Source of the DNA: Chamaecrista fasciculata
Lineage: Eukaryota; Streptophyta; Magnoliopsida; Fabales; Fabaceae
Assembly: GCA_003254925.1 (NCBI GenBank)
Contig: QANZ01014773.1
Span: forward strand, 62,001 to 126,000
DNA: 64,000 nucleotides
Direction: 5' to 3'
The position numbers and the translations under genes are program-made. A model generated the notes under the pieces. The model saw nothing but the letters and a program-made list of their open reading frames with translations. It made no database searches and was not told the origin of the DNA. Each line of letters starts with the position of its first letter. Positions within the stretch are counted from its first letter, which is position 1. Shown here piece by piece: positions 10,448 through 22,663 of the stretch.

Positions 10448-11499
10448 TGTATATGGTTATTGGTTATTTTTTCACAAAGATTTATATAATTATATGAAAT
10501 TATGAATTTATATTATAAATTTTTATTTATATTTTTTAATTATATGATAATGAAGATAATAAATAAAGAATTAATGATATTCATCCTCATATCATGAAAG
10601 TATACATTGTCTTACTAAATAATTGAAATTAAAAAACAAAAAGAGGTAGCTTGGTAGGCTGGACAACCCATATTCATTTCTCTCTCGTTTTAAGTCCAAA
10701 TGAGATGAGTTTGAAATTATAAGTTATTTTTGACAAGTTTTTTTTTCTGTCCAGTTAGAATTGTCAATATATAAAATCAAATATAATCCAAAAGTGAATA
10801 TGAGACTAAAGATAAAACTTTTAGAAAATTTAAAAGACTAAAATTACAATAAAAATAGATAAAAGGGTTGAATTATAACATATCCTAATTTTAAGGGACC
10901 AAAAAACCCAAATTTAAATATTGAAAAATTGGTCTCTAATAAGATACCTGGGGGTTTTTAAACCCTAAACCCTTAAAAAATTTTATTTTTTAAATTGTCC
11001 ATTACAATTTTTTAGGTAGAGGCACACATGAATATAACAGAATTAGGGATTTGCGTGCTCGTTTATATAAAATTTAAAATAATTTAAAGTTAATAAATTA
11101 TATAAAATATTATAAATTATTCAATTAATTCATTTTTCTCATTATAAATATTGTGAGAGGAAGAACCACCATTGAGGAGAAGTTTCAAATAGAAAAATTA
11201 AAAATTGAAAAGCCAAGTCTTAAAAATTGAAAAGAAAAATTAAAAATAATACTCACATCCTAAAGGTTTTTTCATTTATATAATACAAAAAAAAATTTAA
11301 TCACCCTAAAAAAATTATTCCACATATGGGTGCCACGTGGCACCCGTTTATTTTCAATTTTTTCTAAAAAAAAATAAATAAATCGCAGGTCAAACTGCGA
11401 TTTATGACTGACATGTGCGATGTGCAGGTCAAACTGCGATTTGCATTAATTGATTTCAAACATAATTAATTTCAAATTGATTGAATCTATTATTTCTTC
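10448..11499. other. AT-rich intergenic DNA with a G-box palindrome
   Basis: No gene recognised. A perfect 18-bp palindrome at 11328-11345 is centred on CACGTG, and a gcaggtcaaactgcgattt motif occurs twice just downstream (about 11385 and 11424). A weak Helitron-like end (CTAAT on the minus strand, about 11040-11070) is possible. Confidence 0.45.
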
Positions 11500-14400
11500 T
11501 TTTTTGTCACTGGTCGGACACTGTCGTAAGGTGTCGAGTGAGCCAAATTTAATTATACTCGATCCTCGCAAGTATAACTATATTTATTAGAATATAGTAT
11601 AGATGCTAACCCAAGGTCGAATCTCTTGCGGAACTCAATGTGATGAGACTAAGAGAATTATGATGAAGGTTGTAGTTTATAAGTTTGGTTATAAAAGTTG
11701 TCACGAATATGAATATGAATGAAAACAATACTTGATAGAAAACCCTAGAGATGGACTATCATAGTTCATTCAAGATAGAGAATAAATAATTAATGTGCAT
11801 TTACTTAACCAAGTTAAATGATGTATTTGGACTCAAACACAATCAATCAAGCAATAGTGAAAAATATAAGATTATGATAGATCACTCAACCAATATTGGG
11901 GGTTATGAGCATTTTTCAAGGCTCTTCAAGGCAATCTCTATTATTGCCACATCGGAACAATAAACAAATATAAGAAATAAAAAAATAATCCTAATTATAT
12001 TTCTAAGATAGATAGAACACCCTTAAGTAAACCAACCATGTGAATAACATGTTTAAAGAGCAACCTTTATTAATCGTAAAATAGATAGACTCTAGGAATA
12101 CCAACAATTATCTTTAATAAAGTAATGATCTATCAATCTAATGTAAAAACAACTTCAACAATTACCATGAAGGAGTGAGAATACCTCATAAATGCAACAT
12201 CGACATCTGGACTCTACAATGAAAACGTGGTGAACTCAAGCCACATCCTTGAGGCATTCCTCAAGTATTTACCTAATTAGTTACTCATGCTCTGGGAAGA
12301 GAACTCTATTCTATTCTAAAGTATTGCAAAACTGTTGCGGGATGATTTTGAGCGTGGAATGATGAGTTTTATTTATAGGCATGAGTAGTGTGCTTGGTCC
12401 GCAAGTCAAGGAAAAAACTTGCACTTGGGCCCTTGCGTGTGCCGGCGGCCCAACATGGCGGCTCAGCGAAATATCCGGAATATCTTGAATATATCTTGAT
12501 ATCTTGAATCCTGGTCGTCCAAAACATATCTTTTAGCCGCTAAGTTGCCTGTGCCGCGAGACTTCTCACTTGGGTCGTTGGCTCAAGTGATGGCTCAACC
12601 TAAAATTACGCTGAAGCTTACCTGCTGACGTCATACTTCTCTCAGATACGTGCGCCGCGGGAATTACCACCTTTGTGCCAGCAACCCATCCAACGGCACA
12701 AGAATATCTTGTGTCTAACGTGATCTTCTCGTTGATTTTGGATGTTTCCCTCTTGGTTTGACCCTGTTTGGATATCTGAAACACTAAATAAACCATTAAG
12801 TAACATCTATTTATAAAGTACAATAAATAAATGCTAATTAACCTATTTTATCCACTTTATTACGCCATACCTTGGTGCAGCCCTTAGCATATTAATTGGT
12901 CTAATTATAATATATTATTAGTTTAAACATATTAAAAGAAGGCCAAATAACTTGTTCATATTTGGGCTGATCAAATCCCCCACACTTAAGACTTTGCACT
13001 CCTGAGCAAAGGTACGAAGTAGAAGAAAAGAGAATATGCCAAAGAATTAAGGAACTTTCCCAAGTTCATGATTCAAGGCCAGTACATAGTCATAACCTAG
13101 AGCTAGAGAATTCACTAAGCAAGTAACTCTGTAAAGTAGTGCAATCTAATTTCTATAAGACTAATTCCATAAGTGTATCACTCTCCTCACTAATTGGGTA
13201 TTTATTTCTCTCAAGTCATACCTTGGATTAAGTTTCTACCATAAGCTTGTAAAAATTCTCAAAGTCTCCACTTTAAGTGAAATAATGATTTTTAATCAAG
13301 AGGACTTTCATAGGGTTGTAATGAATGGGAAAAAGACTAATATCTTTTTAAGAAGAAATATAGGGAGAAAAGAAAGAAAATGGTGTTTACTAAAAATTTC
13401 TCTTCAAGTTCTTCTCAACAATTTAACTCCACTTATCCACCAAAAGAAAGTAGCTAGTTCACTTGTAAGGCTCATTTGAGTCATATGCCACAAGACTCTA
13501 TTGTTTTGATTGACCAGTCTTTTTCTCTTGATAAGCTCTTACGATAATACTTTGATACTTTGAGCTTTTCTTTTTGATATTTTTGCTCGACTTATATTTA
13601 TATATTTTTTCTTTTTGTCGAGATCTCTTTTTTCTCTCTTTTTTTTCCTTTCAAATATTGCTAGCTAAATTCACCCCTGAGAGTTAAATTGAAAAGTCCA
13701 TCTTTATGAGAAAATGTAAAAGTACACCTAAGTGTATAGGCTCAAAGGGGTTAACAAATGATAGATATATGGTAATTGGCTAGTGTTTGAGATAAAGGGG
13801 TTGAAGAAACAAGTGCCTCTATCATATTAATAATCATTAAATCTAATAAGCTTTAACTAAGAATTAGGACAATTTCTAGGGAAAACAAAACTAAGAGACT
13901 AAATTTCTCTCTAAGTAGATATATATATTGTGTAGGCTTAATCTTCCAACTAGGCTGGGTTTCTCTCAAATTGGTCTATATAAATCAAACAATACTACTA
14001 AACTTAGAAAATTACTTAGATTATTCTAAGGCTATAGAAAACAACTAAGACTAAACTCTTATCATGAATATGAAATTATTCACTCAATACTCTAAACATA
14101 TTAAAAATTCAACTATTTCGAATTCTACTCAAAAAGTGAAAAATAATAAGTGAAGTAAATTTAAATCAAGCACTAAAAATAGGAGAATAAAATTTTAAAA
14201 ATTTANGCGAATAATAATTTTAAAATTTTAAAATTTATAAGATTTTCAAAATAGTACTAATTTTAAAATTTTTGGGTCAACCAAAATGTAAGTTACTCTA
14301 ACTTACTCCTCTCCCCTACACTTAAAACGTAACATTGTCCCCAATGTTAGAATCAAATAGGAGTAAAGAACTAAGGTCAGAGTGTGAATTTACTCCTCTC

Positions 14401-14500
14401 TCCCCCACACTTAGAAGAACACATTGTCCTCAATGTTGAAGGGAAAGAAAAGAGGAAATTTAAAATTGGGAATACATTATATATATATATATATATATTT
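11500..14500. mobile_element. Probable LTR-retrotransposon-derived non-coding DNA
   Basis: The text is not coding in any frame but has phrases common in dicot LTR elements: 'ctcgatcctcgcaagtata ... ggtcgaatctcttgcgg' near 11560-11630, and 'cccccacacttaa' with 'cattgtccccaatgtt' near 12980 and 14310-14430. No LTR pair, primer-binding site or pol was found, so this is a tentative label. An (AT)n microsatellite follows near 14480-14500. Confidence 0.35.
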
Positions 14501-14939
14501 TAAAGAGTCAACGAGAATGCTTGAGATCAATAGAAAGTCCAAATAAATATTTTATTTATGATAAATGAAAGGTAAATTGTTGATCAAATACATTAGAAAG
14601 TTAAAGAAAATAAAAAGACAGAATAATAAAAATTGAATGATCCATAAATGACAGAATTATAGAAGATAAAATAATAAAATGCGAAACATTAAAATGACTA
14701 AAACTAGACTAAATACTATTGTATTCTAAATATTGTAGATATTTTATGCTTTTAACGTTATCCAATCGAGCATGAAGGTGAGAGATCGTTGCTTTTAAAC
14801 TAAAACTCTGGTGGTGGTGATGGAGGCGACGGTGTTTTTGAGGCCGTGGGAGATTAAGCGTTTGGCGAATTGGAGGGGGAGAGAGGAGAGAGAAGTTGTC
14901 TTTTTGGTGAAATAAACTAAAACTCCTCAATTTATTTAT
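14501..14939. other. Intergenic DNA, no gene recognised
   Basis: A short minus-strand frame (14709-14930) has an ATG but no recognisable domain and a low-complexity His/Ser content. I do not call it a gene. Confidence 0.4.
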
Positions 14940-15185
14940 TCTTTCTTACATTTTGGTTCTATTATAGAGAAAAAGGTCCTTAATGCAAAAATTTAAACTT
15001 TTAGGAGAAAAAATTCAATTTTGTCTTTTAATTTAACGAAAAAATGGATGGAAAATGTTTGAGGGACCAACCGTGCCAAGTTTTGGAAAACCGAGGGACC
15101 AATATGAAACAATAATAACTGAAGAACCAATTTGGAACATTGAACATAACTGAGAGACCAAAATAAGACTTTGGCCTTTTTTTAG
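14940..15185. repeat. Foldback repeat remnant
   Basis: Left part ttttggttctattata and right part gagagaccaaaataagactttggcc form an imperfect inverted pair of the 'ggaccaa' type. A (TATAGA)n tract follows at about 15335-15378. Confidence 0.45.
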
Positions 15186-15682
15186 TTCATTTTGTTTTCA
15201 TTTGTTTTAAAGAAGTGAGAGGTTGAAAATTACAATATGGTCTATGAGGGCTTAGTTTTTAATTGATTTTTGTATTTTTAAAATCATTTAATTTTGAGCG
15301 ACGAGAAGTACCCTCATACATTAATATAGTATAGATATAGATTATAGATATAGATATAGATATAGATATAGATAGATAATTGTTAATATTGTTTTTTTTG
15401 GCCTGAAGATAATCGTTAATATTAACTCTGAATAAAAACTCAATAATATCTTAAAAGGTTAAACTTAAAAATATAACATTATTTCTCAATTTTACAGTAC
15501 AAATAAATCTCTTGATTTTGAAAAGTAATGAAAAAATCTTAAGAACTTACAATTTTGTATAATAAATTATTTTATTTGAATTATTTTGGCATTGATTTTA
15601 CATTTGATAAACTTTTAGTGGACCATAGTTATATTTTGCTAACTAAATTTTAGAAAACTTATTTTCTTTTAATAAAATATCA

Positions 15683-16075
15683 GATAAAGTGCACTTTTGG
15701 TCGGGTCTCAATTTGGTCCCGTATCTTTTTTGTTGTACTTTTGTTCCCATATTTTTAGGTTAGGTGTAGAATTGATCTCATAAGGTCCCATATATTGTTT
15801 TGTTCAAAATTTGGTCTTATATCTTTGCAAAAAGTTCCATTGTTAGTCACATAATGTAGAACCTTTTACAAAGATATGAGATTAATTCTGCAACATCACC
15901 AAAAGATATGAAACTAATTCTAAACATGACCCAAAGATATGAGACCAAAAGTGCAATACAGGACCAAATTGAGACCGAAGCAAAAGATATGAGATCAAAA
16001 GTGTAATAAAAAAATTATGAGACCAAATTGAGACTTGAACAAAAGTAATAGAACCAAAAGTGCACTTTGGCCAAA
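15683..16075. repeat. Foldback repeat, 'gggaccaaa' family
   Basis: Inverted ends ataaagtgcacttttggtc (left) and gaccaaaagtgcactttggcc (right) enclose arms of alternating 'tttggtccc' and 'gggaccaaa' phrases. About 390 bp, non-coding. Confidence 0.65.
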
Positions 16076-16249
16076 AATATTTAACAAAAGACTTTCTTAC
16101 ACAAAATAAAAAATTTAAAAATCATTATATATAAAAAACTCTTAAAAAATAAAAGTGTACAGTGAATAAAGCTAAATAGTAATAATTTGCCGAGTCTTGG
16201 CATTTGAGAAATTTTCATAAAATAATTTGGTGTGATTCGTGAAGAAGCA

Positions 16250-16450
16250 CTTTTCAGAAATCAGGATCCCACTTTGCAGCAATATGGTACTCGGAGGTTT
16301 CGCACTTCAGGTTTGACAGATTTTCCATAAAACTTTTCAGTCTAATGTTTATGTTCTTCTTCGCATCATCAATGAGCTCTTTACAATCCTATTAAAAATT
16401 ATTCTCCAGATTCTTTGCCACAATATGAGATTCAATAAAAGCTTTGCTTT
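16250..16450 (-). pseudogene. Unidentified coding-like remnant
   Basis: On the minus strand two pieces read as ordinary protein: a helical stretch VEAESKAFIESHIVAKNLENN and, after a possible intron acceptor (TTTTTAATAG), CKELIDDAKKNINIRLKSFM...KCETSEYHIAAKWDPDF. Stops lie on both sides and no start is visible. I do not recognise the family. It could be an exon remnant of a deleted gene. Confidence 0.3.
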
Positions 16451-16690
16451 CAGCTTCAACAATCAAGTGAGAAATCTCTCACTGAAAGCCGGTACGCAGT
16501 GTTAATTTAAATGCCTATTATACCAAGCAATAGTTGTATCGTACTGTGTTATTCTACATAGGTTTGTTTATTTTTATATCACTCTTTCGGCTTGACCACG
16601 GATTGGAAGATATTAATTATAACTTTATATGGATCTTGAGTCTTGATTGTCTACTTTTTCTTCTTTTTAGGGTAGAGACAAATATAAATT

Positions 16691-16894
16691 GAGTAAACTA
16701 ATAATTTGGTACCCAAAATATTACTGAGTTGACAATTTGGTCTGTGAAAGATTGAATGTACGGTTTAGTCCTATAAGATCAAAACGTTATACTAATTAGT
16801 CTTTTTGATTGACTAAATATTATACATTTTAATCTTTCAAGGACTAAAAAGTATACCATTTTGATGTTTTAGGGACCAAATTGTTAGTTTAGTC
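16691..16894. mobile_element. 204-bp MITE with a perfect 10-bp target duplication
   Basis: Inverted ends gagtaaactaataatttgg and ccaaattgttagtttagtc are flanked by AATATAAATT at 16681-16690 and 16895-16904. The 9-10 bp duplication fits a Mutator-type element. Related copies occur elsewhere (for example 61311-61592). Confidence 0.65.
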
Positions 16895-16904
16895 AATATA
16901 AATT

Positions 16905-17883
16905 AGACTACTTCCCTCTTTAAGCTTTTCCAACTGCTTTTAACTTTGAAGTTTGAACTTATTTGTAATGTTAACAAATATATACTAATGCACTAATCAC
17001 TATAGTAGAATTCTACCTTTTTAAATATTATTTTAACTACACTTTTTATTTAATTTTTCAACTTTTAGTGATCTTTAAAAAATAATTTGTCTGTGCTTCT
17101 ATGTCGATTTGTTTTATCTTTATACCAAAAGTCCAAAACCTGTCCCCTTTGTGGCCGGTTCTATTCAAACTTTCAAATAAACAAATTCTATATGTTCCCT
17201 CTCTTTCCACACTACCGCTATCAAAATTCAAATCTATTATCAATCTAACAACTCAGTGATTATTTGCAGGTTTGCACCAAATTCTTCTATTGGTTTGCAG
17301 AGTTATGTCCTCTTTCACTCTCTCTACATCCATTCCAACCTTCCCATTCACAATTCATCGATTATTGGTTTGCAGAGTCACCAGTTGCAGGCTACAGATT
17401 GTAAGTTTAAAACCTATCGCTTCTAGCAGCCTTTCGGTTGGTATGTCATCTATGGTCCATTACATCTTTTTGTTTACTTTTCTTTCCATTATGCAGACAT
17501 ACTCAGTGTAGGAACAAATGAATGGGAATATGGTTTGGAGGGGAAGGACGAATTAAAAACCATTTTCAAAAAGCTCAAAAATAGTAGAGGCCATTTCATT
17601 TTTACTAGAGCTTGTGAAAGCAACTGAAGAATCACAGATTTCTCATGTTGCCTTCTCAATATCAACACAGTGATTGGAGCAACTGGCTATCTTTGGTAGT
17701 TCATTAAATCAGTGAAGTTGGGTTGTATAGAAATAAATAGTAAGAAATTTTAGTTGCTAATACATTTTAAATGGAAATTGGAAATTGAATAGGATTTGTT
17801 CAGTTTTTCTCTAGTCACGTTTGATTCTCTATTTCTCTTTTCGTTCTTCAGGCTCCTGAGTATAGTTAAAGTTTTGAAGGCCA
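16905..17883. other. Upstream region of TNL-A
   Basis: No TIR exon could be found here, although TNL genes normally begin with one. The 32 bases before the ATG at 17884, after a cttcag acceptor-like site at 17851, are homologous to the start of NB-ARC exons. They are out of frame with the NB-ARC reading frame and contain TGA at 17875-17877. Confidence 0.5.
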
Positions 17884-20800
17884 ATGGGCATACTGGATCA
17901 ATTGTTCTCAACTTCTGTCCATGACTTAGTTGGGATGTTATCTCGTATGGAAGCGTTAGAAAAACTTCTGGATATTGGCTCAGTTGACGATGTTCGAGTT
18001 GTAGGAATTGTAGGGGAGAGTGGAATAGGGAAGTCAACTCTTTCTGCAGCTGTGTATGATAAAGTCTCTAACCAATTTGATGCTTCTTGTTTCCTTGCTG
18101 ATGTAACCAAAACTTGCCAGCTTTCTGGTTTGATCACTCTGCAAGAACAGCTTCTTCGTGAAATTCTGAAGCAGGAAAATCTGAACATAACAATGGATGA
18201 TATCGAGGGAACATTTTCATTATGCACAAGGCTAAGACACCTCAAGACTCTCATAGTTCTTGATGATATTTCTGATTTGGGAATGTTGAAGAAATTGGCT
18301 GGATTTTCTGATTGGTTTCGTGCAGGAAGTAGAATCATCGTAACAACAACATACTGGGATATCCTTAGTAAATATGGAGTCAATGAAGTCTACTGGGTTG
18401 AACCACTGAACAAGAGTGAATCTCTTCAACTTTTTTGTCTAAATGCTTTCAAATATATTCATCCTGAGAAAAGCTATAAAGATTTGATCCATAGTGCAGT
18501 GGAATATGTTCAAGGCCATCCGTTAGCAATCAAATTATTGGGCTCTTTTTTGCTTAATCAAAGTGTTTTGCAATGGAGAAGTGCCTTGGCTAGACTGGAA
18601 AGGTTTCCTCACTGGTCGAGAATACACAATGTGATTCAAGAAAGTTATAATGCACTTGAGGATTCGGAAAGGAAGATGATTTTATACATTGCCTGCTTCT
18701 TTGCAGGAAAGAAGATTAATTATTTAAGCAAAAGCTTATGTCATCTTGGAATTTATTCCGAGTATGGAATAAGGATTCTCATTGATAGATCATTCATAAC
18801 AATTTCAGATCAGATGATTCGCATGCATGGTTTAGTGCAAGAACAAGTATGGGAAATCCTTTCCCTTACGGTCCATGAAGAGCAGATCATAAGGAAGTGG
18901 CACGATGAACATTTATGTCAAATTATGAATGAAAAAGCGGTAAGTTCTTTGGTGAACAGATTTTTTTTTTCTCTGTCTATATCTCATAATTTTTGATTAA
19001 TATTTTCTATTTTGCAAAAAATAAATGCATTTATCCTTAGGGGACAAATTTGGTCAAAACTGAAGTCTTGAATCTGAGAAGAAAGGCCATCTCACCAGAG
19101 ATCCTAAGTAGCATAAATCTTGTCACTGTCTCAAACAGCTTATCATCTGGCCGGAGCTGGAAATATGATGTGTTTATCAGTTTTAAGGGTGAGGATACTT
19201 GCAATGGTTTTACTGATGATATGTTTGCTGCTTTCAAATTGTTTGGTATAAAAGCCTTCATGGATGGCCCAAAAGAGAAGGGGAAGGTTATTTCACCAGT
19301 GATCCTAGAAGCAATTGAACGTTCCCGGATTTCTATTGTTGTCTTTTCAAGAAACTATGCTGCTTCAACATGCTGCCTAGAGGAACTAGCAAAAATTGCT
19401 GAGTGCCTCAATTCTAAGGAACAGACTGTTTGGCCCATTTTCTATGATGTGAATCTGTTTATGGTAAAAGAACAGAGAGGGTTGTACCAGCAAGCCTTTG
19501 CTAAACATGAAGAAAGATTCATAGAAAACTTAGACAAGGTGGAAAAATGGAGGGAAAACATGAAAAAAGTGGCCAATCTGACTGCTTGCGATGTGCAAAA
19601 TGAGTAAGTAATATTCTCTGAATTTTTAACATTTTTCTACTTTAAACAAATCAAATGATAAGTACCCATTTGTAATGGTAAATTATTATTGTTGTTGTTA
19701 ACTTTTTCTTTGGTGTTGTTTTCTTAGGTGATAATTTTATTTTGTTTTTTCTTTGTCCTTGCTTCAGGATAATGGCACAAATTATTTATACCATAGTTCA
19801 AAGGGTAATAGCCAAATGGAGTCATAAATGCATAAGCAATGTGGATGAGCTAGTTGGGATACATGCTCATGTAGAAGAACTAGAAAAGCTTTTAAATATA
19901 GGGCTGGATGATGTTAAATTTATTGGCATTTGTGGGATTGGTGGAATAGGGAAGACGACTATTGCTTCAGTTGTGTATCACAGGATCTTTCACCTATTTG
20001 AAGCTTACTGTTTCCTAGACAATATAAGTGAATACACTCATGCCAGTGATCTTATCTGCTTACAGAAGCAACTTCTTTGTGCAACAAAGGATCCAAAAGT
20101 TCTTAAGATAGAGAGTGTTTATGAAGGAACCTGGTTAATAAGTACGAGGCTAAGGCACCGTAGAACTCTCTTAGTTCTTGATGATGTTGATCATTTCACA
20201 AAAATACAAATGTTAGCTAGAAGTCCTGACTGGTTTGGAGCAGGAAGTAGAATAATTATAACAACCAGAGATGAGCATGTCCTTAGAAGTTGTGGTGTAA
20301 ATGAAATTCACAAAGTTGGACAATTGAAGGAGGATGAAGCTCTCCAACTTTTTTGCAGAAATGCTTTCAAATGTGATCATCCTTTGAGAGGTTATGAGGA
20401 GTTTACTTCTGGTGCATTAGAATATGCCAAAGGTCATCCAGTAGCAATTAAATCATTGGGTTCATTCTTACTAAACCGAAGTGTTTGCGAATGGAAGAGT
20501 GCTGAGGCGAAATCGCAAGCAATTTGTCAGCTTTCAATGGGAGAAGTGCTTAGAAAAAGTTTTGTTCAACTACGAAACTTGGAGAAGGAAATATTTTTAG
20601 ACATTGCATGCTTCTTTGTTGGGGAGAAGATTAATTATGTGAAAGAAATTCTGAATCATTGTAGAAGTCATTCTTATTTTGGGATTAAAAGTCTCATCGG
20701 AAAATCTCTCATCACCATTTCGAATGAGAGAATACAAATGCATGATATGCTAAAAGAACTAGGATGGGAATTCGTTTGGAAAGAATCTCCTAAAAGTCCT

Positions 20801-22663
20801 GGAGGGAGAAGTAGGTTGTGGCTTTATGAAGATTTTTGTCTTGTCATGAATAACAGTATTGTAAGTTTCCTCTATTTTCATGCATGAGAAAAAACAATAG
20901 TGCATAAAATTCACATAATTTAACTTTTCATTTTAATTGTATGATGTATTTATTCCTAGGAAGCTAAAAGTGTGAAAGGGATTGTCTTGAACCAAGAAGA
21001 TCCAACGGAGGTTCCATTGATGGCCGAAGCTTTTTCAAAGATGACCAATCTTAGACTGCTCATCATACGGAATGTGAAATTTTCAGGCAGACTCATATAC
21101 CTTTCCAACCAACTAAGATATCTTTCATGGCATAAATATCCTTTTACTTATTTGCCATTGAATTTTGAGCCCCATAAGCTTGTGGAAGTAGTCTTGCATA
21201 AAAGTAGAATCACTCAACTATGGAAAGGCGTAAAGGTGATGTTCATTATTTCCTGTGTGTTTTTCTTATATGAATCAAATCAAACAAAGAATGTGAATCA
21301 TACAATGAAAAAGAGAAACATTCTTTTAATCAAATCAGAAGAGTTTCAAATTTTCAATTGTTAATTCCAAGTGCTCAGTTGCTGGTAGTTGTAATTAATG
21401 GTCATCGTTTCCTACTTTCTGCTTCCTTACAGACTCTTACTAACTTGACAAGAATGGATCTGCGTGGCTCCGGAAACCTTGTGAAGATGCCAGATTTTAA
21501 AGGGGTCCCAAATCTTGAGAGGCTAGACCTAGGAGGATGTTCTGGATTATTGCAGCTTCATCCATCTATTGCAGCACTTCCAAAACTAAGCTTCTTGAAT
21601 TTGAAAAGTTGCACAAGTCTAATCAGTATTCCCAACAGCCTATTTGGTCTAAGTTCACTTGAAATTCTAAATCTTGCTGGTTGCCTAGAGCTTGCAGAAT
21701 GTTTGGACTTTGACGATTTGACAAGGTCAATAAAAGTGAAAGAACTTAGCAATCAAGATCTTCCATTGTTGGAGGTATTGTAATTTTATCTATTGATTTA
21801 TTTCCCATAAAGATAAAGAATAACAAGTCTGTCAATGGTTCTCTCGCATGCCTGCATATATTGTAAGTGATCAGTCTGTCATGAGCGTATTAATATGTTC
21901 ATTGGGTTATAATTCTAACTGTATCATTTTCATTGAGGAAATATTAGTGTCTCTGTCCCCTCTATCTTACTTTTTCTCTCTTATCCCTTCATTGGCATCT
22001 ACCTCTGTCTTTCTTGTCTGCTGCGATGTTTCTTTCTGAGTTCTGTCATCAACTGCACCAAATTACTCATGAAAACGACTAGAGAATTGGAATTGTGCTA
22101 TACAAACTTTTTACCCTGATGTTGGTTTCAATGTTGATCTTAAGCATGCAATTTTCATGGTGTTGATGAAATGTTTTTCTATGTACCTTTTTTGCCAGGA
22201 ATTAGGGAAACCATCAAATTCAGATTATGGATATGACCATGAAAATGTTGAGCCTTGTGTAAATCTTTATGAAGAATGTCGAGATGATGTTGATAAAAAA
22301 ACCATTGAATGCTTCCCACATGGTGAAAAGCTTGCTATTCAAGTATCAAATTATAAATCGAAGAACAAAGCTTACAGTTTTCAAATGGGAGACGCGTTTC
22401 AAGAAATGACTGAGTATCCTAAAGCAGTTGATCTGGTTAAGGCTGAAACATACAGGGCAATGAGTATAGAGTCTACTAGTTCCAAAATCACACCAGTTCA
22501 GTATACCATTGCAAAGTGCATTGATGCTCTTGATGATATTGATGGTATCCCAAATGATAAGTATGTGAAGGCTTTGGAAAAATTTAAAGATCCGGATTGG
22601 AGGGAAATATTTCTATCGATGTCTCATAGTAGGAAGAAAGCATGGTTGGATAGTCTTGTGTGA
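17884..22663 (+). CDS. TNL-A: composite NB-ARC/TIR/NB-ARC/LRR protein with C-terminal extra domain
   Basis: Immune receptor-type gene. Exons inferred from GT-AG sites and frame: 17884-18939, 19041-19603, 19768-20860, 20960-21235, 21433-21774, 22199-22663; all joins keep frame, giving 1264 residues. NB1 (1-352) has P-loop GESGIGKST, LIVLDDI, GSRIIVTTT and MHG. The TIR (about 375-540) has YDVFISFKGEDT and the Glu-bearing CCLEEL, but the usual DPSDVR reads NLFMVK. NB2 (541-904) has GIGGIGKTT, LLVLDDVD, GSRIIITTRD, GHPVAIKSLG and MHDM. LRR covers 905-1110. The last exon (1111-1264) is not LRR: its end (CIDALDDID...YVKALEKFKDPDWREIF...WLDSL) resembles Myb/SANT-like (LIMYB-type) protein tails. The TIR exon has no upstream ATG and a TAG at its acceptor, so it depends on splicing to NB1. 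Alternative: two adjacent broken genes. Confidence 0.6.

Noticed and set aside
10001..10505. Long open frames spanning the assembly gap
   Set aside because: They consist mostly of unknown bases and GC-rich minisatellite; there is no domain or real coding evidence.
17898..18429. Minus-strand frames opposite TNL-A NB1
   Set aside because: Antisense shadows of NB-ARC coding sequence.
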